Assembly (NCBI GenBank): GCA_039654915.1
Contig: CM077594.1
Location: 73,340,393 to 73,404,392 of the forward strand
From: Aquilaria yunnanensis
Lineage: Eukaryota; Streptophyta; Magnoliopsida; Malvales; Thymelaeaceae
Direction: 5' to 3'
DNA length: 64,000 nucleotides
The position numbers and the translations under genes are program-made. Below are positions 1 through 12,447 of the stretch, one piece after another; the first letter of the stretch is position 1, and the number at the start of each line of letters is the position of its first letter. Below the pieces are notes generated by a model. The model saw only the letters and a list, made by a program, of their open reading frames with translations. It ran no database searches and was not told the DNA's origin.

Positions 1-741
1 CCACCAAGAACACTTGGTTTTAATTTATGGAAGGGTGATTTCTAGTGATGGCAGAATTTTTGGAGGAAGGAGAAGAGTTAGAAATGTTCTTGGAGAGAAG
101 AACAAGTGTTGGCCAAAACTAGAGAGAAGGGAGAGAGAGTTTGTAGAGAGAGATTGAAGAAAGAGAGTGAAATGGCTTGAATGAGGTGAGATGAGTGAAG
201 AAATGTATTTTGTTGAATGGGGGAGTGTATGTACGGTTATGGGTGTCCAAAATGGGTGGGAATAATGCCTTAGTGGAGTAATAATTCAAATGGGAAGTGG
301 GAGACAAAGTGGGGGGACAAATTGGAAGAGTTGGTGAAGTTAAATGATGAAGTGGTGAAGGTGGGGGACAAAGGTGAGTGGAGGTGTGGGTGGAGGTGGA
401 GGTGGCATAAAATATATTATTTTGAATGGACATGGCTAGCCATGGCATCCAAGGCCATGAAAATGGGTCAATTCCCCACTTAGTCCTCCAATCTTTTGAA
501 TTTGGGCAATTGAGCCCAACTTACAACAATTCCTTTGTTCAATTGAGTCCTTCATCTTCGAAATCCACCATTTTCACCATTATTTTTCTTGGCCTAAGCC
601 AAGCTTAATTTCATGAATCCTTAACACTTAATTTAATGTCCCCTCACATTAATTCAGCTAAATTCCCAAATTAGGAAAATTCTTTGGCTCCCAATCCACT
701 TACCCCGGGACCTAATTAGTTTGGATTTTCCGGGCATTACA
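1..741 (-). repeat. LTR family G, 5' part of a Ty3/gypsy-type LTR, cut by the window start
   Basis: Read on the minus strand, the sequence begins at 741 with TGTAATGCCCGG, a start typical of plant Ty3/gypsy LTRs, and runs leftwards out of the window. The body is non-coding: a purine-rich stretch at 60-180 and GGTGG-rich tracts at 300-410. Open frames here on both strands have low-complexity or unrecognisable products and I treat them as chance. No polypurine tract lies immediately to the right (742-760), so this is more likely a solo LTR or a 5' LTR than a 3' LTR. It interrupts the copia relic that continues at 742. The other LTR end and its target duplication lie outside the window. Confidence 0.6.
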
Positions 742-2079
742 ATTCACATGTCTCATATGATTCAAAATTAAATGAGTCCAAGAGTTCATTCTTATGGAGC
801 TTGGATATATGGAGTCTCATTTATATGGACAAAATGACAATACCAGAAATGGGTTTGAAACATTCAATCTAACCTTCTTAGTATTCACATTATAGATTGG
901 ATTTTTGAGTTCTATAACATTTAAACCATTACTAAGTTGGGCACTACCATAAAAGATTTCATTCAAATAAATGGAACAACACTTGTCCTTTATTATAAAT
1001 GAAAAACCTTTCATGTCCAAGCAAGAAACAGAAATCAAATTTCTACTAATAGGAGGCACATAATAGCAATTGTCCAATTCTAAGCCCAATCCACTAGACA
1101 AAGTGAGAACATAAGTCCCTACAACTAATACAGCAACTTTTGCTCCATTTTCCACACATAGGTCCACTTCACCTTAGGCCAATCTTCTACACCTATTTAG
1201 ATCCTACATATTTGCACAAATGTGAGATCCACATCTATTATCCAATACCTAAGATGAGGAAGTAGAAAAGTTAGCCTCTATAACAAAAATACTTGAAGTG
1301 GAAGTCTTGCAGTTCCGCTTCCAATGTCCAGGTTTACTACAATGGAAGCATTCCCCTTCCTTAGCCACACCACCATATGGGTTTAGTGCACTCGAAGAAG
1401 AATTAGCATTAGACTTTCCTTTAGCTTTATTATTCTTCTTCTTGGCCTTTCCCTTTCCCTTGCCCTTCTGAACCATCATAATGGGCTTAGCAATTCTCAG
1501 CATGTTGAGCAATTCAAGGAGGGACTTGTGAAGATTGTTCATGTTGTAATTCATGACAAACTAATTGTAGCTTTTCAACAATGATTGCTAGACGACATCA
1601 ATAGCCAGCTTTTTTTGAAGAGCAAATCCCAAACTTTCAAGATCCTTAATGTACCCAATTATGTTGGGCACATGAGGACCCATGGGACTTCCCTTAGACA
1701 TTTTGCACTGAAACAATGCTTCAGAGGTCTCAAACCTCTCATGTCGAGCTTGCTCTTGGAAGAGCATTTTGAGATGTTCAATCATATCAAATGCCCCCAT
1801 GTTTTCTTGTTGCTTCTGAAGCTCAAATTCCATGATAATCAGCATGAGAAAAGCAACATCCAAAGCATCATCATAATGCTTCTTATAAGCATCCTTTTCA
1901 ACTATTGGAGCATTGGCAGCAAGCTCATTTAGAATGGGCTACTATAGGACATAAACCTTCCTCTCTTGCTTGAGGACTATCCTCAAATTTTAGTACCATT
2001 TGTGGAAGTTGGTCCTGTTCATCTTTTCTTTCTCAAGGATTGATCATAATGAAAGTGTTGATGCATTTTGTACCATGGT
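742..2079 (-). pseudogene. Ty1/copia gag-protease-preintegrase relic
   Basis: This is a decayed Ty1/copia polyprotein read leftwards. The gag start lies near 2079 (MVQNASTLS, then a stop, then SILEKEKMNRTNFHKWY). Gag continues through 1588-1863 and 1249-1554, with an intact CCHC zinc knuckle CFHCSKPGHWKRNC at 1309-1350. The aspartic protease site follows at 1234-1242 but reads DNR instead of the D-T/S-G of the family. The region after it (817-1167) matches the conserved 'ENCYYVPxxSRNLISVSCLD'-type block. The GAG-pre-integrase box (WxCxxxHINE) is just readable at 760-850 with several stops. Integrase, RT and RNase H are absent; the relic is cut at 741 by the family G LTR. In-frame stops and frame changes make it a pseudogene. 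The copia lineage is not resolved. Confidence 0.85.
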
Positions 2080-3459
2080 AATCTACAAAAACAAATATGC
2101 AGTGTAAGAGTCATGTATTTTAATTCATTTAATAAGGAATTTTGTTAAATGATGCTCCCAATATTTTACTCAAAATAAAAACCCTTGATATTATTTCAGA
2201 ACACCTCAGTGTGAAGGTATTCTAATGGGCCAAGATCCATATTTCACCACAACTTGAGTCAGCTTTGGCTTTTTTCTCAGGTCATAGCTATTTAGCTAGG
2301 TAACTCTTTGCCAATTGTTTCTTATGCAACTCTTGGATAGTTGGGTAAGCAACACTTGTCCATGCCTATCTCATTAACTTAAGCCTAACTCTATTCCTCT
2401 AAGTGCCCAATCCTATTGAGATGATTTAGTTATGTTGGACCTAAAGTTAACAATTTGGATATTGCAGTTATCCTATTTCATTTTACCAAGATGAACCTAG
2501 GCACTTTACTTTGGCAAACCTACCCAATGTTGATCAAAGTCTTGACAAGTGCCAACATTTGGAAGGCATCACATTTAAATACTTAATATTTTGTTTGAGG
2601 GATTTTTCTTTGGTCTCACCAATTATCATCTTCGATTGTTTTATACATGCATCACATATAAATATAAAACAAGCATTTCATGCCAACAACTAATTAAAAG
2701 TGCCAAGGTTATAGCCCAAACTATGCAGTACTCTCAAGCCAATGAGAATATTATCAAAGCCTAAGAAAATAAAAGGTCTTCACAAGCTCCTTCTCCTCTT
2801 TGCTTGGCTGTCTTCTTGTAGTAACCTCCTTGGACATACCACTTTGGACGATCTGAAAAGGTATAATTATATCAAAGATAAAAACCTTAAGTTACATTTG
2901 AAGGGAGTAAGGTGAGAATCGAAGGTATGATGAGAGCAATAAGGAGAGGCATGGCACACAGGCCGTATTTACAAGTACAACCAACCGGGGCTATAACCAT
3001 GTATTATGCTTCATTCAACAAACAGCATAACAAGTCAAATCTCATTTAACTAGAAAATGCATGACAATTATGCACGTTTGTTAAACATTTTATTAATGTG
3101 GCACTTCCTAGACCTAAATGACAGGTCCCAAGATCACCTATTCTAAGCAACAACGCACCTGAGACCACCCTTGTCTAAGCAATCGAAAGCACCTTACCCA
3201 AGGTGCCCAAACAATACATGGCCAATGTGTGCTAAGGTTGTAGTAGCTATTAAAACAATCCTGACTTAGATAGATATCCCATATCCATCAATCTAGGGAT
3301 AATTACATTAACCAGTTTGCATCACTTCTTCATATATCCCATATATATTGCAAGTTCCAGTTCGTGCATCATGAACCAATCAAATTAATCATGATTGAAA
3401 GCAATGAAACATAGAATAGACCATGCGATTCAACATGATTCAACATATCCCAATAGTTG
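2080..3459. other. Unassigned intergenic DNA
   Basis: No coding region is recognised here. If the copia relic kept its leader and 5' LTR they would lie in this stretch on the minus strand, but I found no clear primer-binding site or TG...CA pair. The short frame at 2511-2693 has no recognisable domain. Confidence 0.4.
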
Positions 3460-4642
3460 TGTTTCTCTTGTGCTCGCAGTGCTAGCTTACGTCCTCCAAT
3501 GAATGACAAGAGTAGTGTGCAATTGGAACTTTTAGAACCTTTTGTATTTCAACTAAGAGAGCCAGCTACAAAATAATCACTATGTAATGTATATATATAG
3601 TACGGCTTAATTCCCAAGCCTAATAGCTTTTAAAACCCTAGTCTAATTAAGCCTAATTTTAGACTTTATAATGGCTCAACTATTAGGCCAGCAATTAATC
3701 TAAAATTATCATGAAACCAAAACCAAACCATTTGGCCCATGAACTCAAATAATCCAATTGGCTCTAATTATGCAACCCAATAGGCTCCTGTCAAATTGGC
3801 AATGATCATAAATGACATTTATGATCATAAACAATGAATGATGTCTAGCAACACTTCATTGTTACCCAAGTGACAATATAGTTAAAGATTCGACTAAACC
3901 TCTATGATCATTATTCGTATATGCCATTGTCCTTTTGTCCAAGATGTCAAGACTGAGCATGAGACATGGAATGTGTCACTCTCGTATAGCCTAATCTAAG
4001 ATTTCTTGATTCCCAAGAAGACTGATTAAAAGCAATGACATTGATATCCCATATCAACTCATCTGAATATGGCTTATGCATTTCCTCAATCTCACTCAAT
4101 TAAATGGGCCATAAATATCACTCCTTTGTATTGGAGGGAGAAATCCCATCTTAACCATACAAATCCCTCAGCATGATATGTGACATACCTAATGACCACC
4201 TTCATGTTCACTAAATTATGAGCAATGAAGAGAAGTATCAATGAATGTGACTCATATGTAGGGAACCTTGATGACTTCAAGTCAAAAGACTACACATACC
4301 ATGATCACTATCAGAATCATTTATGATACTCATATAATGATCCATGCAATATTCTCAAAATGAGTCGGTCCAATACATAAGTTCTCCAACTTATACCCAT
4401 ATTCAAACTACGTATCTCATGTTAGGCTCCACATATGCTAGTCTTTATATATTATTGCAACTCACTCCACAATAATATTAAACTAGAGACATTTAAGAAT
4501 ACTATTATTCTGGGGTTATAATTATGTTTGATTATGTGACGCAGAAACAAATAACAAACACGATTATTAGAATAATGCCTCAATAAAATATCATGACGCA
4601 ATTTGCAAAATACATGATTGGCTTTTGAGTACAACACTAACA
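3460..4642 (-). repeat. LTR family B, copy 1, truncated at its 3' end
   Basis: Minus-strand copy of family B. On the plus strand it ends with the family's start signature AACACTAACA at 4642, followed by gagca. It keeps the diagnostic inner block around 3480 (GTGCTCGCAGTGCTAGCTT) and the family hairpin ATGATCATAAAT/ATTTATGATCAT near 3805-3830. The roughly 230 bp that should form the LTR 3' end (GGCTCCC..CCCTACA side) are missing left of 3460. No internal retroelement sequence is attached. Confidence 0.8.
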
Positions 4643-5907
4643 GAGCATTGATTGCTCGTATTTTGATTTCATTATATTTCATATTGGTTTCAACATTCCT
4701 TGGTTTCATTTATTGTAATTTTATTGCTGATTGTCTTTGATATTTTCTTGGAGGCCTTCAATGTGAATCTGAAGCTCTATTGACCCTTTTATGGAACATT
4801 TGGAATGCCGACTTGCACAACAAGCAATTGATTTTTTTCAAGGGTGGTATCAATTGTTATCACTTCTTGTTTTTCAATTTTTTTTCGTGTTGCTACATTA
4901 AGTGGTTATTATTATTTTTAAGCCTTTTAATTCCCTTGATTGTTCCTCAGTATATTATAAGTGAATTTTTTGAAAATTTTTAATTTTTTGGAGGTTAATT
5001 GTTTTAAACCATTATATTAAACATGTTATATTATTATAGTGTGGCTGTTAATTTAATGTCTTGATTTATTAATTTGAGGATCAAGTAAGTGATCCTTAAA
5101 ATTTTTCACTTTTCTACTTGAATTGTTTTTGAAATGTTTTAGTGATTCATTAGCAAGCTAGTGGACGATGGTCTTTAGAAGTTATTTCTGCATCAAGTTT
5201 TTGTCTTTAGTGTATTATTCAAAACATGCTAAGTTTTGAATTTCTATGTTGGTCAGTGGTGAGTTTGGCTAATGGATTTGTAGTTGATTGATGAACAATC
5301 AATAAAGTATGTTATGAAGCTATGCCATACCACTATTTTTAGTGTTGAAGTAGGTTGGGGTATTTTCCTAAGGCAAGAGTCGATTACAACTTGAAAAGAT
5401 GCTAAGAGCATGAGTATAATCAGAGAATAACCTTGAATTGTATTAAGAATTAGCTTAGCTAAGTGCTCCTATAGTATACACTTACTACAAAAAGTTGTCA
5501 ACACATGAAGAGAACTATTTGAAAAAAAAAATGAGAAAGAACTAAAAAGTTCAACTGTTGCCCAAATCCATGGTTTTATGGTTTGAATGATTCTACATAG
5601 TTGGCTTGGACTTGGTGTGATTTTTGCTTTTTACTCTACATAAAAATTTGAGGTTTCTCTTTAGTTTCTAAATATATGGGTTTCTAGATTCAGAATGTAC
5701 TTTTTCCAAAAAATTGAAAAGTGTTAGATTGAAGTTTTGGCATGCTTGGTAGTCTTGTTAATCTCTCAAGACCCTTAAATTTCAATTCTCTCTCTCTAGT
5801 ACCTTTTACTCAAGAGTATGGTTCTACATTTCTAATTTTTCTCTTTTAGATTTTTCTTTTGAGTTTTTGCTTGAGGATAAGTAAAAGTTCAAGTGTAGGG
5901 GAAAATA
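4643..5907 (+). other. 3' interior of the D retroelement, apparently non-coding, with polypurine tract
   Basis: The right end reads TTGCTTGAGGATAAGTAAAA, then TTCAAGTGTAGGGGAAAATA and the LTR start at 5908. A 'GAGGA..AGCAAAAGTTCAAGTGTGGGGG' stretch next to the LTR is the usual layout before the 3' LTR in plant Tat/Athila-type Ty3/gypsy elements, so I take 5891-5907 as the PPT. The stretch from 4770 to 4870 translates to LLWNIWNADLHNKQLIFFKG, faintly like the C-terminal region of plant LINE ORF2 proteins; that is too short to call. The remainder is AT-rich, without recognisable coding. Confidence 0.5.
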
Positions 5908-7900
5908 TGATATGCTCCTATTTAGCTATATTTTCTATAGGTTTTTTCATTATATTTGTTTGTCCTTTGATGTGTTTATTTTAGGAAGTGGTGCTTAATT
6001 TGTTCATATTTCAATTCCAGGTCATATTTATGCTTCAATTGAGTTAAGAAGGATTTATGCAAAGTTTTCAAGTTGAATTGCATGTTTTGGAAAAATTTAG
6101 AGGAAACAAGCCTTTATACATGCCAATGTTAGTGCTTTACAAGCCCATGTCTAAGTGTCATTCCCATGATCCAAGCCATGTCATTAAGTGCAAGATTTTT
6201 TTGTTCTAAATGAGTAACACAGCCTTGAGCATGCCCGTGTCACAAACTATGTTTGACTGCTGATTAAGGTTTTTTTGGGTTATTTTAGGAGAACAGAATG
6301 GTGAGAGAAACACAGAAAAATAAGAGAATTTGCATAAAAGAAGGTTGCCTATTGTAGTTTCTATGATCAACACCATTTAATGTGCATCAGATCAAGGATT
6401 TCTTGGAGGATAAATAGTTTAGAGATGGGGACTTCTTTTCTTAGTTTTTCTTTGCAATTGTTGTGTTTATTTTATAGTACCATGAACTAAACTTTCCTGC
6501 TCATGCTTAGAGTAGATGAACTGTAGGATGATCTTGTGATTGTGAATATTTTTGGTTTAATATGATTATGTTTTTATTGTGATCTATCTAATTTGATTTA
6601 TTGTGTTAATTAATAGTAGCAGGCCTAAAAATTCAATGTGGGATGATAAACATTTGACAAGTAGTATCCAGTGTGTTTGTTGTGGATCACCATCGGATAA
6701 AAGGGGCATTATCTTAACCGAGAGTAATAAGTGCAACATAATACCTCTGGACTAAGGTAAAACTGAGAAGTTGGGTCACAAGACTAGTAACGCATTTTTT
6801 GGGAGTGCAGTAAGTCTAGACACCCTATCGGTAACATAAGAATAAGGATTAGTGTAATGGGAATAACATGGATTAGTTAGTACTCCATGGTCCAAGTTAA
6901 CCACAATGCAGTTAAACTAAAGTAAAAGCAACATGAGGGTTTTCTGGGGGGATTCATATCTAAGTATGAGATTTTGTATTTGATTATCTGATAGCTTTCT
7001 ACTGTTGCACAGATCAAGGATTTCTTAGAGGAGGAATAGTTCAGAGATGGGGACTTCTTTTCTTAGTTTTTCTTTGCAATTGTTGTGTTTATTTTATGGT
7101 ACCATGAACTAAACTTTCCTGCTCATGCTTAGAGTAAATGAACTGTAGGATGATCTTGAGATTGTGAATACTTTTGGTTTAATATGATTATGCTTTTATT
7201 GTGATCTATCTAATGTGATTTATTGCGTTAATTAATAGTAGCAGGCCTATAAATTCAATGTGGGATGATAAACATATGACACGTAGTATCCATTGTGTTT
7301 CTTGTGGATCACCATCGGATAAAAGGGGTATTATCTTAACCAGGAGTAATAAGTGCGATATAATACCTTTGGACTAAGGTAAAACTAAGAAGTTGTGTCA
7401 CAAGACTAGTAACGCATTTTTAGGGAGCGCGGTAAGTCTAGACACCCTATCGGTAACATAAGAATAAGGATTAGTGTAATGGCAATAACATGGATTAGTT
7501 AGTACTCCATGGTCCAAGTTAATCACAATGCAGTTAAACTAAAGTAAAAGCAACATGAGGGTTTTCTGGGGGGATTCATATCTAAGTATGAGATTTTGTA
7601 TTATTGATTATCTGATAGCTTTCTACTACCAGTAGTTGGTTAGTTATTATTTTTAGTGCATTAGTTTAGTTTGGTTTAATTCGAAGTTAGTAGTTAATGA
7701 AACTCCTAAATTGACAGGTATAAAATAAAGAAAGGTTGAGTATAGTAGACAACTTCATTCTTTGGGAAAAACAATCTTGATCTTGCCACTGCTATACATT
7801 GATGATAAATGCATTTGCTTGTGAGTTCACACATTTATAAGTATAAAGACATTTGATACATCTACATTATTTGTTAGTGTAATGGGAAGAGTTTGTGTCA
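5908..7900 (+). repeat. LTR family D, copy 1 (3' LTR), with an internal 622-bp tandem duplication
   Basis: Starts TGATATGCTCC directly after the PPT and ends about TTTGTGTCA. It is homologous to the D LTR at 37554-43270. Bases from about 6388 to 7009 are repeated almost exactly at 7010-7627: both halves carry the same 'GATCAAGGATTTCTT', 'ATCACCATCGGATAAAAGGGG' and 'GACACCCTATCGGTAACATAAG' blocks. Subtracting one repeat gives about 1.37 kb, close to copy 2 with its insertions removed (about 1.42 kb). The 3' boundary is approximate because copies 1 and 2 differ there. Confidence 0.75.
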
Positions 7901-8228
7901 ACTATAAAACAACACATCACCATTCTAATCAAGTTATGAAAGTTTATATTCCAACCAATTTATGAATGTTTCTATTCTAACCAAGTTGTGAATGTTTCTA
8001 TTCAAACAAGTTGTGATGATAGAAGCATTTGCTTGTGAGTTCACATATTTATAAGTATAAAGAGATTTGACACATCTACATTATTTATTAGTGTAATTGA
8101 AAGAATTTGTGTCAACTATGAAATAACACATCACTATTCTAACCAAGTTGTGAAAGTTCATATTCCAACCAATTTATGAATGTTTCTATTCTAACAAAGT
8201 TGTCAATGTTTCTACTCAAACAAGTTGT
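7801..8228 (+). repeat. 214-bp tandem duplication across the D LTR / minisatellite junction
   Basis: The block beginning GATGATAAATGCATTTGCTT at 7801 recurs at 8015 (GATGATAGAAGCATTTGCTT). Each copy contains the last ~100 bp of the D LTR plus the first monomers of the 26-bp array. The duplication therefore happened after LTR and array were already adjacent. Several substitutions separate the copies. Confidence 0.75.
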
Positions 8229-9439
8229 GAATGTGTCCATTTAACTCAAAACAAGTTGTGAATCTTTCTATTCTAATCAAGTTGTGAAAGTTTCTATTCT
8301 AACCAATTTGTCAATGTTTCCATTTCACTCTAACAAGTTATGAATGTTTTCATTCTAACCAAGTTGTGAATGTTTCTTTTCTAACCAATTTGTGAATGTT
8401 TCTATTTCACCCTAAACAAGTTGTGAATGTTTCTTTTTTAACCAATTTGTGAATGTTTCTATTTCACCCTAAACAAGTTGTGAATATTTCTATTTCATTC
8501 TAAACAAGTTGTAAATGCCTCTATTCCAAGCAAGTTATGATTGTTTCTACCCTAACCAAGGTGTAAATGTTTCCATTCTAACTAGTTGTGAATGTTTTCA
8601 TTATAACCAACTGCGAATGCTTTCATTCTAACCAACTGCAAATGCTTTCATTCTAACTAAATTGTGAATGTTTCTATTTCATTCTAAACATGTTGTGAAT
8701 GTTACTATTCCAACCAAGTTGCAATTTCTTTTATTCTAACCAAGTTGTGAATGTTTCCATTTTATTCTAAACAATTTATGAATGTTTCTAGTTCATTCTA
8801 ACCAGGTTGTGAATGTTTCCTTTTCATTCTAAATAAGTTGTGGATGTTTTTTTCTAACAAGTTGGGAATGTTTCTATTCTAACCAAGTTGTTAACATTTC
8901 TATTCTAAACAAGCTATGAATGTTTCCATTTTAATCGTTCCAGGTTGTGAATGTTTCCATTTTATTCTAACCAAGTTGTGAATGTTTCTACTCTAACCAT
9001 GTTCAGAATTTTTCAATGTCAATCCAAATAAATTGTGAATGTTTCCATTCCAAATAAGTTGTGAATGTTACTATTCTAGCCAAGTTGTGAATGTTTCTAT
9101 TCTAACCAAATTATGAATTGTTTAGAGTGAAATGGAAACATTAATAACTTGTCTCAAATCGAAGCATTCACAACTTGGTTCAAATAAAAACATTCACAAA
9201 ACATTCATAAATTAGTTAGAATATAAAAATTCACAACTTGGTTAGAATAAATGGAAATGTTCACAACTTGTTACAATAGAATCATTCACAATTTTGTTAG
9301 AATGAAATGGAAACATTCACAAATTGGTTTGAATAGAAACATTCACTACTTGGTTATAATATAAACAGTCATAAGATGGTTTGAATGGAAAAATTCATAA
9401 TTTGGTTAGAATAACAACATTCACAAATTGGTTAGAATA
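7901..9439. repeat. 26-bp minisatellite array, segment 1, with an orientation switch near 9120
   Basis: From 7901 to about 9120 the monomers read in antisense (TTCTATTCTAACCAAGTTGT, GAATGT). From about 9121 to 9439 they read in sense (ACATTCACAACTTGG, TTAGAATAGAA). Two monomer lengths are mixed: 26 bp and about 31 bp, the longer having an added GAAAT-type insert (AGAATGAAATAGAAAC). Divergence between monomers is high. The array is interrupted at 9440 by a C-family LTR. Confidence 0.9.
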
Positions 9440-11929
9440 TGTTACCTACACTGGGGTAGTCCAATTATGGTGCCAAAATTGTGCATTTAGACTCCTAGGA
9501 TTGGTAATGTTCTATAGGCCATCAGAACACTACCCTTAGTGTGCATACCCAAGTGGCCCTCTTGGGCACTATGTAAACACATGCATATTGGTCCAACCAT
9601 CACACAAATATTCACATTTCATGCACACCATAGCAGCAAAGAAGGAAAACACTAGCACAAATCTTAATCTTGGCTACCACACATTAGGCAATCTTGTTAA
9701 GTTCTAGTGACCAGCCACTGCACCTGTAACTTCCACTAACAAACTGTATCATTATAGCCATGTACCCCCCTGTTTTATTTGCTGAATTATCAAGAAAAGA
9801 CTTATATAAAATCAAGGAATTTTGTTTTACATCAATAGCCCACCTATGGACCAAGTTATGGATTTTTTAAGTTGGTTACAAAATTCTGGCCAAATGAACA
9901 GTAACTCAGCCAACTTTGTAACGTGATATCTTTCGCTACAGGGATCTAAATCCATAAATTCCAAATACCAGTTAACCCTCTATATGTCCACTAGGTGTGG
10001 TAAAACTTTCATACCAAGATTCATTCTACAAAGGGAGATATTAAACTTTAGGTCCAGAGTCAAAATTCTGGCAACTTTTGGACCATTTTGCCCATACAAT
10101 TTTTCCAAACCATGCAAACACTTCATTCACAAGGGGGAAGCCCTCCAAGGCTATCCCATATATTTCCATTACACATAGAAATTACATTCCCTGGCTTTTA
10201 ACAAATTTATGTGGTCAAAACAGAATTTACAAGTAAGCAGCCCATCATTCACACTTAGGCAACTTTGCACCACATCACTTACATAGCCAAACATTACTCA
10301 AATGTTCACATACTTGTCTCATTTTACATACACTACATGTAAATTCATACATTCACTACAATATGGTCTTAACTCAGCTAAATACGCACCCTAAGTTACA
10401 AGAGTGCTTGAAATGCAATGGACTCCAGAAACAGGATGCTGGACAGCTGCTGCACAACACAGTAAGTACCACCATTAGAAATACCAAATGTGCTCTTAAA
10501 ATCACCAAACTTTCCAGATCATAACCAAACATATGGAAGTTTTTGTACCTGAAATTTCAGATTAAAACTCAAACCACAAAGGTTAGTTTGAAGGTGATCT
10601 TTCAGCTGGACCTGAAATGACAGAATTGAGGGGAGTAAAGTTTCATTGAGAAACTTAGTAAAGGTAACACTTGGATTCTTAAGGTAATGTGATCCTCATT
10701 CAAACATGCATCCAAATACACTAAAACACAAAAACCACAATGTATATATACAAGATATAGCAACCAAATGCAGCAGCCAAACACAAACAACAAACACATG
10801 AAATGTGGCAGCAGCATATACCATAGGTTAGTCCATAAAACACATAATAAACATAACCAAATCACTATGGCAGCCCTCCTCAAGCTAATGCTTGGTCTCA
10901 GGAAGATTTTAACAGTAGTTAGTACTAACTTTTGGACTCTAGAAACCCAGAAATTCGCTGCCATCACTGTGCACTCCACACTAGGTCACAAAACCTTCAA
11001 TAAGTGCACTCCCCTCACTAAGCTTCGTTCATCAAGCTCATGGCTCTCTTCCAAGCTTATCCCTAGCTCCATGGTTGCTTGAAAATACATAAAACAACCC
11101 ATGAGAGCAATAGAACCCTTACCAAAGTGGGTAGGCCAAAAATCAAGCTTGATCCTTGAAGTATCCGAGAAATAGGTTTAGTTTGCTTCCAATTGCTTCC
11201 TTTTGCCTTCAATTTCAATCAATTGCAAGTTTGAAGGTGTGGTGGCTATGGAGGAAGTATGGATGTGTTATTGGGCTGGGGGAGGACGAAAATGAGAGAG
11301 GGATAAGTGATTTGGCCACTTCAATGGCCTTAAATGAGCTTAAGGGCACAAAACACACTTCACAAGCTTAACCTTGCTTTATGTCATTTTCTTTCTCACT
11401 AATTATGGTTTCTTTGTCTTAAACTCATTGGTACACATGTGCCCAACATTTTTGACTAATTATCAAGTCTTGGCTGCCTCCCCCATGGTGGGATAACCCC
11501 ACAATTCCACCCTTAGACTTAAGTCAAAAGCTTGAACACCTTAACGTTTACACTAGGACATTTAGGTCCTTATTGTCTTTATTGTTTCCTTTGTCCATAC
11601 TTGTCTTCCATGAGCAATTTGGTCCTCCAAAAGCACTTTCATACCATTTATATCCTTCCCATAACTCTCCAAGTCTCTTTCTTGAGAATTTTGCAATTGA
11701 GTACCCGAATTTCCAAAACCTTACAAAAAGTCCATAGGTTGCTTGACAAACAAGCAATCCTTTAGGCTTTTCTTGGGGCCCAAGTTACCAACTTGGAACA
11801 CTTTTAAGGAGGTGACGATCATGCCTTTTACCCCTCACACTTCAATCACTATGGTGAGAATTACACAATATAATGGTTTTTAGCCATTATGACACACTTG
11901 TAATTCTCCCATTTTGTGAAGTGGTAACA
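9440..11929 (-). mobile_element. Solo LTR, family C, copy 1
   Basis: A 2,490-bp minus-strand LTR. On the plus strand it starts TGTTACCTACACTGG and ends TTGTGAAGTGGTAACA. It is flanked by a perfect 5-bp target duplication gaata (9435-9439 and 11930-11934), both inside the 26-bp array. Homology to the C copies at 27621-30100 and 61327 runs through the element, including the distinctive start (TGTTACCACYTC..AAATGGGA). No internal domain, PBS or PPT is present, so it is a solo LTR left by LTR-LTR recombination. ORFs on either strand, the longest 125 codons at 10602-10979, are not conserved in the other copies and are not called. Confidence 0.88.
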
Positions 11930-12447
11930 GAATAGACACATTCACAACTTGGTTATCACGACTTGGTTAAAGTAGAAACATTCACAACGTGCTTAGAATA
12001 CAAATATTCACAACTTGGTTTGAATAAAAATATTCACAACTTAGTTAGAATAGAAACTTTCATAACTTGGTTAGAGTAGAAATGTTTATAACTTGCTTAG
12101 AATATGAATAGTGACACATTCACAATTTGATTAAAATGGAAACATTAAAATCTTGGTTAGAATGAAAACAATCACAAATTGTTTAGAATAAAAACATTCA
12201 TAACTTGTTTAGAGTAGAAGCATTCACAACTTGCTTAAAATAGAAACATTCACAAACATTCACAATTAGATTACAACATAAACATTCACAACTAGGTTAA
12301 AATTCAGATATTCACAAATTGTTTAGAGTAGAAACATTCACAACTTTCTTGCTTAGAATAGCAACATTCATAGTTAGATTAGAATAGAAGCATTCATAAC
12401 TTAAAATATAAACATTCTCGAATTGTTTATAATTGAAACATTCAAAA
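11930..12447 (+). repeat. 26-bp minisatellite array, segment 2
   Basis: Sense-oriented, strongly diverged monomers of ACATTCACAACTTGG.TTAGAATAGAA continue across the C solo LTR. They end at about 12447, where KAS I-derived DNA begins. Several monomers are truncated. Confidence 0.88.

Noticed and set aside
4770..4870. Short LINE ORF2-like translation (LLWNIWNADLHNKQ)
   Set aside because: Only about 30 residues with weak similarity and no LINE RT or endonuclease nearby.
10602..10979. 125-codon minus-strand open frame with hydrophobic product
   Set aside because: It lies inside the C solo LTR, is not conserved in the other two C copies, and has no recognisable domain.
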